This document shows, in pieces, positions 13,139 through 25,829 of a stretch of 64,000 bases of DNA. The stretch's first letter is position 1, and the number at the start of each line of letters is the position of its first letter. Origin of the DNA: Combretum micranthum. Taxonomy: Eukaryota; Streptophyta; Magnoliopsida; Myrtales; Combretaceae. Below the pieces are notes generated by a model. That model was given only the letters and a program-made list of their open reading frames with translations. It searched no databases and was not told the origin of the DNA. Location of the stretch: the NCBI GenBank assembly GCA_024138025.1, contig JAMXBD010000013.1:496001-560000 (forward strand). The letters are read 5' to 3'. The position numbers were made by a program, and so were the translations under genes.

Positions 13139-14913
13139 TGTAATATAAAGATAAATATTTTATTAAGGGCAAATGTGTCATTTGTTATAATATAAGAGGG
13201 TTCTATGGCCAACCTTAATAAATGAGATATTATTATCGACTCTCACATTAATGATGATCAACAAAATCTTTAAAGATTGTGGGGTTGCATTTTTCCTAAG
13301 TTAACCTTGTTTTATAAATAGACCCCTTTAGCCTAGTTTTGCCTTGTCTTTTCCTAAGCAAAAAACCTAGGTAAGTAGACTTCTCTCTAGTCTTTTTCAT
13401 TTAATCATTTAGGGTTATCTTTCTTATAAGGTTCTTTTCATATGTTTGAAGGAGATTCAAGATCTAGTGAAAAAATCCTAAAGTGGATTTGGAGATTTGT
13501 GGTTTCGATTCAAAATAAAGGTATGATCTTTATTATAGTTTTCTGATTTCTAAGATTTATAGATTATAGGAATATGATTATGTCGATTATGAATAGTTAA
13601 TTGATTGATTTAGGGATTTTGTTTCAAATCAAGATCTGCGAGTTCTAGGTAAGTAAAGATCCATCTAATCCTGTCGTTAAATGAAATTTTATTTGTGGTT
13701 ATAAATCAAATTGTTAATTGGAGATTTATATAAGTATTGAAGAATTGTGGAGAACTTAGAAATTGTGGAGAAAGCTAAGTTTGAAGGTTTCATTGAATTA
13801 TAAACAAAGGATACAAGTGTGTTAACCTCTTTTCGTAAATCTATGATTAGGGTTATAGATCTTTTGAGTAAGGTTATGAAATTAAGGATTAAGGTTTAAT
13901 TATGTGTTGCAATTGGAATTGATTAAGATATGTTGTTGATCATGAATATTTGTGGGATTTGGGTTCTATTCTTTTAAGAATATCTATTGGTGGATTAAAG
14001 TTTGGAAGCAAATCCAGGTACGACCATATCTTGATTGTTGTTTGTGCTTGTAGGATTAGACATGCATATAAACTGAACTAATCCTTGCAGGCTTTTAAAA
14101 ATTGTATGCTGCTTGTGTTTAGCTGCTGTTAGTAAAGACCACGACAGAAGTGTGATACTAACGCTGACAACTTGATGATCCTTATGTGGCGGTGTCCCGA
14201 GTGGAGTTTCACCTAGAAATGATTCCGGTAGATTAGGAGTCATTACCAGCTTAATTGTGGAACGCAACTATATATATACTATTTTATACTATGGTTTTCA
14301 TCAGGGTCATGAGTTACTCCGGGTTTATGATTAGTCATGAATAGTCCTAAACTGTGCTACTTGTTGGTTAATCAAAAGATAATAAACCAGTGGATGTTGC
14401 ATAAGCATATGATACATGTGAATTTGCTTGACGTGTGTTTATGCGCATGTGTGTGTGGTATGGCGTACTGGGCGTTTTCACTCAATCTTTTATTTTACAG
14501 GTGTAGGTAAAGATGATGTTAGTTGAGAATTGTCTGGATATGACTTTTATATTGACCATGGGAGACAACGTTAGTAGATTCGACTTTCCTACTGGTGACT
14601 AACAGATTCTGGATGAAGAAGAATAGGAGAAAAGATCTTTGAAGACCATATAAAGTATATAGAGTTTGTTTAGATTATTATTGAAAATGTTTATAAGATA
14701 GGTTGTTATGTTATGGATTTTATATAAGTACTTTTAGATAATATCGGTTTATGTTTATAAAAGACAAATTGTGGTAATGATAAATTCAAGTAACCTTTTA
14801 TGTGGAATTTGAAGGTAATTATATTTATGGTTTAGTATTTTATAGCCTTAGCGTGTCCTTTTCAAGATAATGACACGTGACGAGTTATAGTACCGTTAAG
14901 TTAGGACGTTACA
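13139..14913 (+). mobile_element. Solo LTR 1 (1775 bp) with perfect 5-bp TSD GAGAC
   Basis: The element starts TGTAATATAAAG at 13139 and ends GACGTTACA at 14913. GAGAC directly precedes (13134-13138) and follows (14914-14918). Termini are TGTAA/TTACA. A TATA box TATAAATA is at 13313-13320. It is homologous in reverse to 23702-25739; for example, minus-strand text near 14860 matches 'ggacacgcaaaggct' at 23758. There is no internal region, primer site or second LTR, so it is a solo LTR left by recombination; a gypsy-type origin is inferred from its size. Confidence 0.9.
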
Positions 14914-14918
14914 GAGAC

Positions 14919-15017
14919 AATAGAAAAGAGATATAAATTCATAATGAAAGGCCTTCTAGTTATTACCTACAATATCCAAGGGAAATTAAATTCAATGAAG
15001 AACCCATTAGGAAGACA

Positions 15018-15048
<31 letters not shown>

Positions 15049-16879
15049 AATCTAAAATCTAACTTGTTCTTGAAGGTGGTGTTGTTTAGTGAGGGTGGTA
15101 TTTTCCAGTGCTGCATCATATAAAACCTAATATTAAATGCCCAAGGAAAAACAAAAAGAAAAGGATGAATTTAGATTCAAACTTGTGATAGTTTATCGGT
15201 GCTATGGCATCTGCTGGAGCATTGATAATCAAAGAATGCATGTTTAGAAAAAGAATGAATCATAACATTCCCCATAAATATCCTTGCATGTGTCTAAGGA
15301 ACTAATGATATATAGGCAATTAGAAGTGGACTATTATCTTAATCTTTCTTTAGTTTTATTATGAGTTATAAATTCAATTGAAATACATGTAAGAATATGA
15401 TTACAAATATGAGAATTTATTTAAAAGAACCACTTGGAACAATCTGAAAAAGGCAAATGAGAGCATGCTATGTTAAAATAGCAATGACAACAACAAATGT
15501 AAATAATAGTGTAGATATAGTTTTGTTCAATTATCAAAATGGAGACAAATATAGACAAGATCATGGGGTTATTTGTCCTATGATATTGGTTTTTCTAAAA
15601 TAGCCACTACATTTGTAAAGTTACGTCTCTTATGGGATTTGAATCTAAAATCTCATGTAGTTTTCCACGTTTTGAGGGCTCGCCATTACTCAATAATGTT
15701 TTCTTTTTATGAGCACCTATCAAATAACATCATATTTTGAAAAGCTTTAGCTCTTCCCTACTGCCAATGGTTAAGGTTATCATATAATAATCAAATACAC
15801 GAAGAAACTGAAAATTTGAGATATAAAACATTGGAAAACAAAAAAATCTAATGCATACATATAATCAGACTCAAAAAGAAAAAGTATGGAACCGAGCATC
15901 ATCATCTAGAATCTACTAAATAGAACAAAAAAATCTTATAAACCCAACAGTACAATGGAACAGAACATAAGCACATAATACATGACATAAGGGCCAATTC
16001 TCAGAACAAATGATTATCTATAAAAAAAATCATAATTTTAAGCAAACCCATGATTTCAAACCCCAAAAGAACAACAATTTGTATAAACATTTCCAAAAAA
16101 TTCACAAAAGTAGTGTCATTTCAATTAAACAAAAAAAGAATAAATATCTTTTGTTTCTCCATATCGCTGCTTAACATCACCGAGGAACAAAAGGAAGTAT
16201 TAAGTAAATATCATAATTTAATTTTATTAATTTTCAATCGAAAATATTTAATAAAATCATGCAAGCAAGTTTGAGATACAGGGAACTTTTCTCTATCATA
16301 AGCATTTTTTCCTAAACTCCTTACAAATAATGAACAATATCATTAATTCTCTCTTTCAGTTTCACACTCATATAAACGCACGTTTTTTAAAGTAGCTTAC
16401 TAATGCAATGGTTAGAGAGCTTAGTATCCTCGAGGCGAATCTTCAACGATAATAAATGAAGTGAAAAAGACTCGATTTCGAGAATTGTGTTGATTGAAAA
16501 ATGGGAAATAGAAACTGCTGTAGAAAAAGTATGGAAGTTACTGATCAGTTGTAAATTTGAAAATTGTTGGTAAGCACGTACAAATCACGGTTGTTGAATA
16601 GAGCAAGGCAAAAACTGTAAAAGGCAAACAAATTTACTAAAAAGGTCATTTAAATGATTGTATTTTGCTATAAGACTCATGATATGAATAAGAAGGATGT
16701 TTGTATTTTAAGGGCAATGAAATAGAATAAATAAATAACTAGAATAATATAAAAATTGATTTTTTGACACCAATCAATAGTATTAATTTAATAATAATTG
16801 ATAACAGGGCACATTTTGAAACTTTCCTTATACCAATGTTACATATCCATTCTAGAAAAATAAACTAGATTATGGAAAT
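14919..16879. other. AT-rich gap without a recognised gene
   Basis: It contains a (TAAA/AAAT)n microsatellite at 15018-15050. A 74-codon plus frame at 16050-16274 is Lys/Ile/Asn-rich and looks like chance. Confidence 0.4.
15018..15050. repeat. (ATAA)n microsatellite
   Basis: About eight tandem AAAT/ATAA units. Confidence 0.9.
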
Positions 16880-17510
16880 TCATATTAAGGCAACAAAATA
16901 TTATTGGCAAATGAAACAAATGTGATATGGTAAAGAAAACACACAGTTAAAATTCCTAATGAAAATACATAATTCTCTTGGTAATCTTTTATTTCTTTTT
17001 TTCTTTCCATATTTTTTCACTTTCTTTCTTCGTTCTTCTTCTCATTCTACATGCTTTATTATGTAGGCAATATGGTACACTGTTGTCTCACCTTCTCTCT
17101 CCTTTTCACATCTCTCCACGCTCGCCCTACAACCTCCTCCTTATTAAAAACTACTTCAAAACCTAAGCAACTCATCTGTTGATGAAGTTGTTGACTCATC
17201 TGGTTTGTCTCTTGACTTGTGTGAGTTCAATGACTTTACCGACCCACTCTCTAAGCTAATCACGGCTCAATCTTGACTCTTGGCACTCGATCTTTGAGCC
17301 TAAAGACAACTGCTCAACCATCCTAAACCTTCCATACCATACCTCCCTTAGGAAATTGATTGATGTTGTCATTAAGGGTGATGATAGAGTGGCGAAGGAG
17401 GAGGCAACCAAGGAGTTTGAGCTCGATACAAAGGGTGTGGATTTAAATTCGATGTCCATGTTAGGCTTCCTTACGGAATGTATTAAAGTTCTTTCTATTT
17501 AGACAAGTAG
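16880..17510 (+). pseudogene. Broken copy B of HRD3A promoter, leader and exon 1
   Basis: It begins with promoter-like 'aaatattattggcaaatgaa' (compare 35392-35412), continues through the T/C-rich leader and 'ccttttcacatctctccacg', and has the exon text 'gatgaagttgttgactcatc', 'ttgattgatgttgtcattaa' and 'ttaggcttccttacggaatg'. It ends near the codons matching Gly-Met-Leu. Several in-frame stops and a damaged start region exclude function. In the promoter the CGTGG half of the ER-stress element is replaced by TAAGG. Confidence 0.85.
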
Positions 17511-19429
17511 AATGAAATAAATAACAACTTCAAAGAAGAACTTGAAGATTTTACTTGTTATAATAAATTTTTAGATTTTTTTCTTAGGAAAATAATTAAT
17601 AAAATACTTATTTTATTTACGAGCATTTTTAGGAAACCATGATCTCTTTCGTGCTTTATTATATCTAGTTATCAACATTCTTACTTTTATTGATGGTGAA
17701 TAAAAAATATGATGGCAATACTTTGTATAACCGAATTTTTAAAGATTTTACACAATATTTAGTCATAGTTGTAATATTGTTGTGTCAATTTATGAAAGGT
17801 TTATTCAATCCCATTGAAGTTTGCCATAGAGTTTATTAATTAGTCTTCATTTTTTTGTTTAATGAAAGTTTAAATCTGGATTGGATATAACATATTTACA
17901 ATGGTGCGCCAAAAATAAAGAAAACTATATAGTATATGAATTTGTTTACCTACTAATATAAATTATACTAACATCAATATGACAAGAGAGACAAAACCAT
18001 GAATTGGTATTATTAAATATATTAGTTTATATGTAAAATTTGCTTGAATTTATATAAAAATTCAATTTCATACAAAATTTTGAAGAGGTCAATTTAATAT
18101 CTAGTCAATGTCTTTGTAGCTATTTATATTATGTTCTTAACGTCATTTAATTTGTTTACTAACTTTAAAGAGATGTATCATATTATTAAATTTGATTGGG
18201 TCTTAAAAAAATGACTAATTCAAAGTTTAAGTACTAAATTGAATTTTTGTGTAAGGTTCATGTATTAAATTTGACATTTTCTTAAGATATTACTTATTGA
18301 AGTAGGAAAAAAAAACATAAAACATGACTATTGAATAAAAAAAAGTTTCTATTCTTAAATTAAAAATTATTATGCATACTATTTCTAGTACATTGTGTTT
18401 TACGCCTTGTTTGAAAATTATAAAATCAATAGGAAAAACAATGGAGGTAAGGAAAAAAAAAAAGAATAGTGGAATCTTATGTTTTAATATTCAAACTTAA
18501 AGTGAAAAAAATGGTGGAAATTAAAAAAGAAAAAAAAAAGACTAGCATATTCAAACTCATTAGTTTGAAGTTTCTTTCCACCATTAGAGAGAAAACAATA
18601 GAGATACACAAAAACCTCATGACTCTTGTTCAATAAATCTTACTTTATTGTTGGAAAATTGAAGTATTTTTTTTTTCCTCCAACTCTTAATTCCCTATGA
18701 AATTTAAAAAGTAAAACTAAGTTAAAAAATCAAACAAGAAAATATAAACCTATATCAATTTTAATTTTGACTTCACTCTAGTATTATACTTTTAGGTTAG
18801 CTCATTTATTCTATTAAGCCCGCTAATATAAACCTATATCAATTTTAATTTGTAAATCATTTTTTATGCAAAAATAAACCCTCAAAATTCTGTTAAAAAA
18901 AGGTATAATTTATGAAAAAAAACCCTTTTGAAAACTCCTTGCAATGAAAAGATACATGTTTGTCTTTTTGTGAAGAAGATACTTTTCTTTTGGAATAATA
19001 ATATACATGCATGTTTAAAGGAATTAACGAATTAATTCTGCTCAAAATGCAAACAAGAAAATATACTAAATTGAAAAAAAAATTATAATACATTATTATC
19101 ATGGAAATTGGTATTGATAATAATGCACTACTTATTGGAAATTATTGTTGAACTCCATGGACAATAATGGATTACTTGTTTCAGTTCCTTTTAAATTACA
19201 TGTAGACTACCAAAAAAAATGATACCAAACCAAAAAAAAATGATACCAAACTTTAAGATTGATTATAAACAACCTCCAATAAAAAAAAAATTTAACAAAT
19301 AAGAAACCAAAATAAATTTATGGTGTAAATGATGATGATGCATATTTGTGTTGTTTCCTTTTCTTTTCTTTTTCTATGGATAACACTTCTTGAAAACTTT
19401 ATTTACTCGCAGCCTATTAACATTTAACA
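17511..19429. other. AT-rich gap with weak MITE-like ends
   Basis: No gene. Around 18060 and 18235 there are partly mirrored phrases ('aaattcaatttcatacaaaa' and 'ctaaattgaatttttgtgta') suggesting a decayed foldback element of about 250 bp. This could be chance in such AT-rich DNA. Confidence 0.3.
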
Positions 19430-19617
19430 ATATATTGGACTATCCAAATTAATGTGGTAACATATGATGCGGCGATTAAATTCCCTTAAATAAAATGCAT
19501 ATCTCTCCATTTTCTTTCATCTACTTTCGCAATCTTTTGTTTTCTTTATCCATTCTTCTTCTTTTTCATTATCCTCTAGCTTCATTATGTGCAATTTCGC
19601 ATACTCTCGTTTCACTA
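19430..19617 (+). pseudogene. Broken copy C of HRD3A promoter/leader and start region
   Basis: 'gatgcggcgattaaattccc', 'cttctttttcattatcctct' and 'attatgtgcaatttcgcata' follow the order of 35415-35575 in the live gene. It stops about 10 codons into exon 1 and is followed directly by copy D. A 119-codon frame crosses C and D, but it is leader sequence read through. Confidence 0.75.
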
Positions 19618-19805
19618 AATTTGATGTGGCAAATAAAACACATAATTAAATTCCCTCGAAGAAAATACATACTTCTCCATTTTCTTTCATCTTCCTTCCC
19701 GATGCTTCATATTCTTTATCCATTCTTCTTCTTTTTTTCATCATCCTCTAACTCTACTATGTGTAACTTTGTGCACTCTTATTTCACTAAATTTAGATGT
19801 TCATT
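19618..19805 (+). pseudogene. Broken copy D of HRD3A promoter/leader and start region, tandem to copy C
   Basis: It repeats copy C with about 180-bp spacing: 'gatgtggcaaataaaacaca', 'aatacatacttctccatttt', 'tactatgtgtaactttgtgc'. Both C and D end at the same 'tttcactaaattt' phrase, so the pair arose by local tandem duplication after truncation. Confidence 0.75.
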
Positions 19806-20039
19806 GTCATTTCAAGAGAAAAAAAATGCAATAAGAACCAAATCTAGACATTAATTTAAGAGTTTTAAAGAATGAGGAGGAGGAGAAAAAAAAAAATCTA
19901 ACCAATACCCATCTCCATTGATTTTCAAGTCAAACATATTAGGCCTAAGACAATTAAATAAATTAATTTTCAAGTAAAACTTAGAACATCATCCGTGTTT
20001 CTATGATGAGAGAATCTCTCATTGTCAAATGCATGAAGT

Positions 20040-20225
20040 GCAATAAATAAATCTAAGTGTAGCAAATATTGAGCTTAATATATAAAAATTAATGACTTAA
20101 AAAGTTAATCTTTGCCTAAAAAGGGTATAACTTAATTGAAAATTCATAATGATGAGAGACAAATGTGATCCTAGATATTCATTAGAAACACGTGTGTGAA
20201 TTGCACAATGATCCCCAATAAGAGA
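20040..20225 (+). repeat. Spacer fragment shared with HRD3A pseudo-copies A and E
   Basis: 'attgagcttaatatataaaa', 'gcctaaaaagggtataactt' and 'attcataatgatgagagaca' match 10945-11090 and 30110-30250 in order. This ties copies C/D to the same duplicated unit. Confidence 0.6.
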
Positions 20226-21673
20226 TGAAAATGAACCCAATGCTAGAGAGAATTAAGAAAGGAAAAAAAGAAAAGAAAAGAAGAGTAGAGGAAAAAAGAA
20301 AAGAAAAGAAAGTGAAGAGCCTATTAGCTCTTCTTCTTATATTTTAAAGTTTTCCAAATAAATCATGTTTTATTAAGTTTTAAAACCCTCTAAAGACATT
20401 AATTCAAGAACAAAATGAGAGATGCTACCAGGACAAGTCTGGTATGAGTCATATAAAATTCAAAACTGCCTCAATTCCCTATAAGATTCACCAGACCTAT
20501 CTCTAAATAGTTTTTTCCATGATGTTTAAACCTGCCATCATAGGGTTTTGGGTTTACTTAGGTCTACCCTTATAATGACTCATCAAACAACATCTAAAGC
20601 CTTTTTTTCTTCTTTTGTCTTTTTAATTTTTTTCCTTTTATATTCTAATTATTGATATTATTTCAAAAACACAACTAGAAATATTATAAATAAAATCTAC
20701 AAAAACGAATCTCATAAGATTTATTCATATTCACAAGAAATTTCATAAGAAGACTGAAAAAATAAATCGATATAAATATCTCATGGTGAGACAATGAATA
20801 AACCCATAGGATTTTTAAGAGAATACTCAAATTCAATCCTAAAACCCTATAGGTTGGCGAATTGGGTAAGTCAATTACCCTATAACAACCCACACCTTAC
20901 ATCCCTACTAAAAAACTAATGAAAACAAAGGCTAAATGCCAAACTTTATTCATCAAACATACTAAATACAAATCTATAAAGTCCCAAAAGCTCCACCAAC
21001 TTATACACATTCCTCCTTTTAATAGTTTTTTAAATTAATTTTAAGTAGAATTCGCTAACACAAAGTACATATTAGCTCTTATTAATTTGTAAGCCATTAC
21101 AATTGATAAAGTTTATTTATTTTTTTCCAAAAACATGACAAGCACAAGAAGGTTATCTTGTATAAACTCTTAACCAAAGGCCTGTATTTTAGTCCTTAAA
21201 GACATGTTATTTTCTTTATTTTTTATTACATTAATTGAATATATAATACAATACAAAGGTTGTATTATTCCACTAAGATAGTCTTCTCCATTACTCAAAT
21301 GGAGTTTTGAGATCTTCTTGGGGTCGATATTAAGACAATCTCCTTTTTTACATACTCACAAAATTTGGACTTACTAAAAATAAAAGCAAAAAATTAAGGG
21401 TATCCATAAAGCAATGTTAAATTTGAACATAAGTATAGAAAAAAAGTCAATAGATCATGTATAATTGAAGAACATGGTTATCATGATGAAGGAGGGGTTA
21501 GTCTATAATGCTAGAGTCTTTTATCATAAATTGTGAGAGAGAAAGAACCTATAAGATAAATGTTTAGAGTGAGAAATCGATGAGTGCCTATGATAGCTGT
21601 GCATTCCACATGGATTTTTATGGAAGTCTATAGTGGAGAAGAGGGCATGAAATTAAAAGAATTTGAAAAAAAT
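20226..21673. other. AT-rich gap without a recognised gene
   Basis: Purine-rich (GAAAA)n-like text is at 20255-20315. No open frame of interest. Confidence 0.35.
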
Positions 21674-23695
21674 TGTCACTCCCGAAGGATACCTTAGTCA
21701 TGATAACCCACAACAAATACTTTTGCTAGTTATACAAGCATTCTCAAAGCATCTTAACAACCTAACTTAGAAATTTCATTAAATACTCAAACAAAAGTAA
21801 GGCATCGTATGGGCCATCTTACAAAACGCAAGTTGTCTTACTTAACAGGAATTACTAAAGTAACATAAGGATTTGGTTTGTTTGAAAAAACTTAAACACT
21901 TGAACATAAGATAGGGCAACCATTCTAGCTACTCTCCTACAAAGTTTCCCTTGAAACACAAAAACAACTAGCTTACCGAAGTGGTGTACCTGACTGGGTT
22001 TGTCCTGTCTTTGGTACTTGCAAGACGATTCAAACTATAAGGAAATGGATAAAAACCTCAGTGAGATGATAGTGCAATTTCCTTATTGCTACTCAGCAAG
22101 CAAAAGGCAGTCAAATTATCAAATATATGCTATGCATGAGCAATCATATGTAATGCAAACATTACACCTAATCATCCAGCAACCAATGCAAAGTCCAAAA
22201 TTTAACTCTGCATTGACCTAGGATTTGAGGAATGCTTAATTTTGTTAACATCCAGGCCATCCAAACTTAAATTCATTTATCACAAGTCTCAGGCACTTAA
22301 GAGCTTACCAAGGTTGATGTTTCTTAAAGCTTACAATTTAACCTAAGACAATGGTCCGATATGGCTTCGTCGTTAACGACTTCCTCAAGTCATTTAGTTT
22401 GTTTTACGAAACTGAAACTTAACTTAATTTTCCTCGTGGGAGCCTTAAGATGCTCAATCCAGAGATAACTTAATTTAAATGAAGAGGATATATCTATAAC
22501 CTAAAATTTCCTACCATCCCATTATTGGATGGTGACGACAAAAGGTAATGCAATTCCATGTAAAGCGTGTTCGATTTTACTTATAACCTAGTAATTACTA
22601 ATAGATTTGAAATTATCACATTTTGTACATAGCATCCCAACTAAAATAATGTAAGAAAACATCATTCAAACACAAGAATAATCAAGCAAGTCATTTTTTT
22701 TAGCAACTATGTAGTAATCGTTATTACTTATTCTTAATGTCAGAATTTAGGCTGCAATTTCAATTCATTTTAGGCTTCTTGCTTGGATTGATCCATTAAA
22801 CCAAGTAGTCTTAAAATCATATTCTTAATTTAATTCAAACTTTTATATCATAACACTTTTACTTAGAAAGACCACGCTAAACTTAAGTTTGGCTTTGAAC
22901 TCGTTGTAAGGCTTTTTTTTTTTCTCGGGTTAAGTAGCTTGGATTGGTATGCTAGTTTGATTTACAGTTGTATTGACTCACCAGTGATCATCTTCCTCAC
23001 ATGGATGTCAAAAATTTTATACATTGTGTTATTTGTTTTCACGCGATATAACTTAGTAATGCATCAAACATCACATTATAGCATTCATATACTTGAAAAA
23101 CAAGTTCAAATAGCATTTTTACACACATAACAAACAATACAGATAGTAAATCATTAGAACCATAGCTGTATATCAAACCAATCAAAGTAATTCGATAGTT
23201 AGCTTGAAAGGTTGAAGTTTTCACCTATAATATACATGAAAGCATTCCTCTAAACTTAAGGATTACAGTATAGTAAGTGCAAACTATGGATTTGGGTTAA
23301 AATCTTATGAACGAATCGAAATAATATAACCATCGATAAACTCGATGTTCGAACTCGTCATGAATTTACTACTAACATAACTATTTCAAGCTTAAAGCAT
23401 GGAGTAAGGATCATAAGGCAACTTGCAGATTTAAAAATGAAAGTAGATTTTGAGAGTTATGATTTTTTGAAATTTATGATTTCATCGTTCGAAAGTTTCG
23501 GAGGGAACCTTTATGAGAAGGAAAAAGGAATATGGGGAAAGAAAGAAAATAAATGAAGAAAATGTAGGGATGGTGATATATATATATATATATATATATT
23601 GAAAAGATATTGGGCAACAAAGTATATTGGATAAATTTCCAATACGGGTTAGATTTATACACGATACAATATCCTAGTATAACAATACTTCCCAT
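21674..23695 (-). mobile_element. Probable decayed gypsy-type LTR, minus strand
   Basis: The left end TGTCACTCCCGAAGG resembles the reverse-read termini of many plant gypsy LTRs, and 'aaaacctcagtgagatgata' at 22051 matches the conserved phrase seen in such LTRs. The right edge abuts solo LTR 2 and carries an (AT)n run at 23575-23600. No target duplication was found, so the limits are uncertain. Confidence 0.4.
23575..23600. repeat. (AT)n microsatellite
   Basis: AT dinucleotide run of about 12 units. Confidence 0.9.
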
Positions 23696-23701
23696 AATAT
23701 T

Positions 23702-25739
23702 TGTAACGCCTTAATATGAAGGCATTGCAACTCGCCACGTGTCCTCTCTTATATAGGACACGCAAAGGCTCTAATATCCACAATAACACATTAATCACCT
23801 GTAAACACACATAGGGTATCTCATAGGATACAAAACCTGTTTAAACTAAAAACATATACTTCATAAAACATAAACTCTTGATTCAAACATAAAATCCAAG
23901 TTGACATAACACAACCAACAAATCCAACAGAAACTAAAAACTGTTTACATCAAAATCCTTTCATTGAAACTAACTTAAACGTCCAACTACAGCTTCAAAT
24001 GATCTAAACGTGTCTTTTCTTTAGAAATCCTGATATCTGAAGCTAAGCTCTCAATTGGGTAGTCGGGTCCACTATCGCCATCCTCGTGATCAAAGAAAAA
24101 CTAATACCCAGAAAGATCATATACTATATCCACTTTACATGTACCTGAAATTTAAAAGAATTAGGAGCGCCGCCCAGTACGAAAACTCCAATCCAAAAAC
24201 AAATGCATATGCATATACAACAGACATAATTCATGCAACTTAAGCTAATGCAAACAATTATATTATTATCTTTCTTAAGCCAACAAAACAACATAGTCCG
24301 GTATTAGGTATACTCTAATGCCGAACTCGGAGTTACTCGGACCTCTTGAAAATCAAACAACTCTTTGAAAATAATAATCATATACATATATGGATAAGTG
24401 GGTACTCCCCAAACACCCCGAATCTAAAACACTAATTCTATCGGAATCATCTAAATGCACGAGTCCACTAGGGACAACCTCACATAAAGATCATCAGGGT
24501 ACCACACTAATATCACTGTCTGCCAGATCTTTACTATTCATGGCCAATCACACCCAGCAAACAAGTTATTGAGGCGATTATTATTAGATTCATTATGAGT
24601 CTATTTCTTACAACCAAACACGCAATACTAACTTACAAGCACAAACAACAAACAAGGATTGGTCGTATCTTTATCAGTTTCAGGAATTCTAATATGAATC
24701 TCCTAAAAATCCTTTATCGACAATACTCAACCACAACCAAATATCCCGAATCTCCATAACACTTCAATCAATAATGACAATACAACAACAACCTAAATCT
24801 CCAAATTCATGTCAACAACATACATATATAGAACAGATAATAACATTATATAAACAAACCTTAATGTACTAACCTGACAAAGAAAATCACCAAGTTGTAT
24901 CGTCTAACCAGATCAATCTTCCATAACAATCTACAGGACTCGATAATCCTCAAAAACCCTAATATTCATAACAATAAGAACAATCACATTCATATCAAGA
25001 ATGAACCTTTGTTGAAACTTTACGTTTAAAAGACTTTACTTACTTGCTTGGATCACAAAACTCAAATCCTTTCTCAAAATTTCGAATTCCACACAAAGCT
25101 AGGGTTTTTCTCTGAAAACCTCATGAAAAATCCATAAAATCCTAAGAAAAACTTATACAAATTCATATACAAAACATAGGAGAAGGTTAAGATCACTTAC
25201 TTTGGATCAAAAACACACTCTTGATGATTCTCCAACCCTAGAACTCCAAGAACACTCCAAAACTCTCTTTTACGAAGGAAGAAGATAATAAAATGTGTCT
25301 ATAAAAAATCGTCTTCTCGCGTCTCGTATATACAGAAATTGCTCATACGTCGGCGGTGTACTTATTATTTTGCCCGCATACACTCTATACTAGCAAAAAT
25401 AACATGAACACGGGCGGCGTTCCTTGAGGCGTTAAATTTCCCATAATTTCGATCCAACAACATATGCCGGTAAATCCATGGCCAACACCGACGGCGTTCC
25501 ATCTAGCGTTAAAAGAAACGCTACTGTTCCTTCCTACACTGATCTATACGTAGGCGGCGTAGCTTCTCCAGATGGCGGCATTGCATCTATAAAAAATTGC
25601 AGAAATCCGAACTTCAACATTCATTCCACAATCAAACTTAAATTGTTACAACTTAAGTGTTTTGATCTTAAACTCATCCTATATCATCTCATGATTCATA
25701 ATCTATTATAATTTCATCTTCGTATTTCTGTATATTACA
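23702..25739 (-). mobile_element. Solo LTR 2 (2038 bp) with perfect 5-bp TSD ATATT
   Basis: Plus-strand limits are TGTAACGCC at 23702 and TATTACA ending 25739; ATATT occurs at 23697-23701 and 25740-25744. It is the same family as solo LTR 1, in the opposite orientation, and about 260 bp longer. On the minus strand, GCC-box and DRE-type motifs (25349-25558) lie upstream of a TATA-like motif near 25300. There is no internal region. Short frames within it (for example 24390-24572 and 25478-25711) are not genes. Confidence 0.9.
25349..25558 (-). promoter_or_regulatory. Cluster of GCC-box and DRE/CRT-type motifs in the U3 of solo LTR 2
   Basis: GTCGGC (minus GCCGAC) is at 25349, GGCGGC (minus GCCGCC) at 25413 and 25553, and ACCGAC at 25487. 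These are the cores bound by ERF and DREB factors. They sit upstream of the minus-strand TATA-like motif near 25300. Factor binding is inferred. Confidence 0.4.
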
Positions 25740-25829
25740 ATATTTTTAGGAAAAAATTTACATGCCTATAAAATTGGATGTCCCAATCACAATCGTATAT
25801 ATAGAATTTTAAATTGAAGCTTAATCCGC

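Noticed and set aside
19495..19854. 119-codon plus-strand open frame
   Set aside because: It reads through the T/C-rich leaders of HRD3A copies C and D; Phe/Ser/Leu-rich composition comes from the pyrimidine tract.
13995..24572. Similar peptides (PLGT..HKDHQ) on opposite strands at 13995-14267 and 24390-24572, suggesting a conserved small protein
   Set aside because: Both lie in the two solo LTRs of one family in opposite orientation. The similarity is LTR homology, and neither frame extends through the copies.
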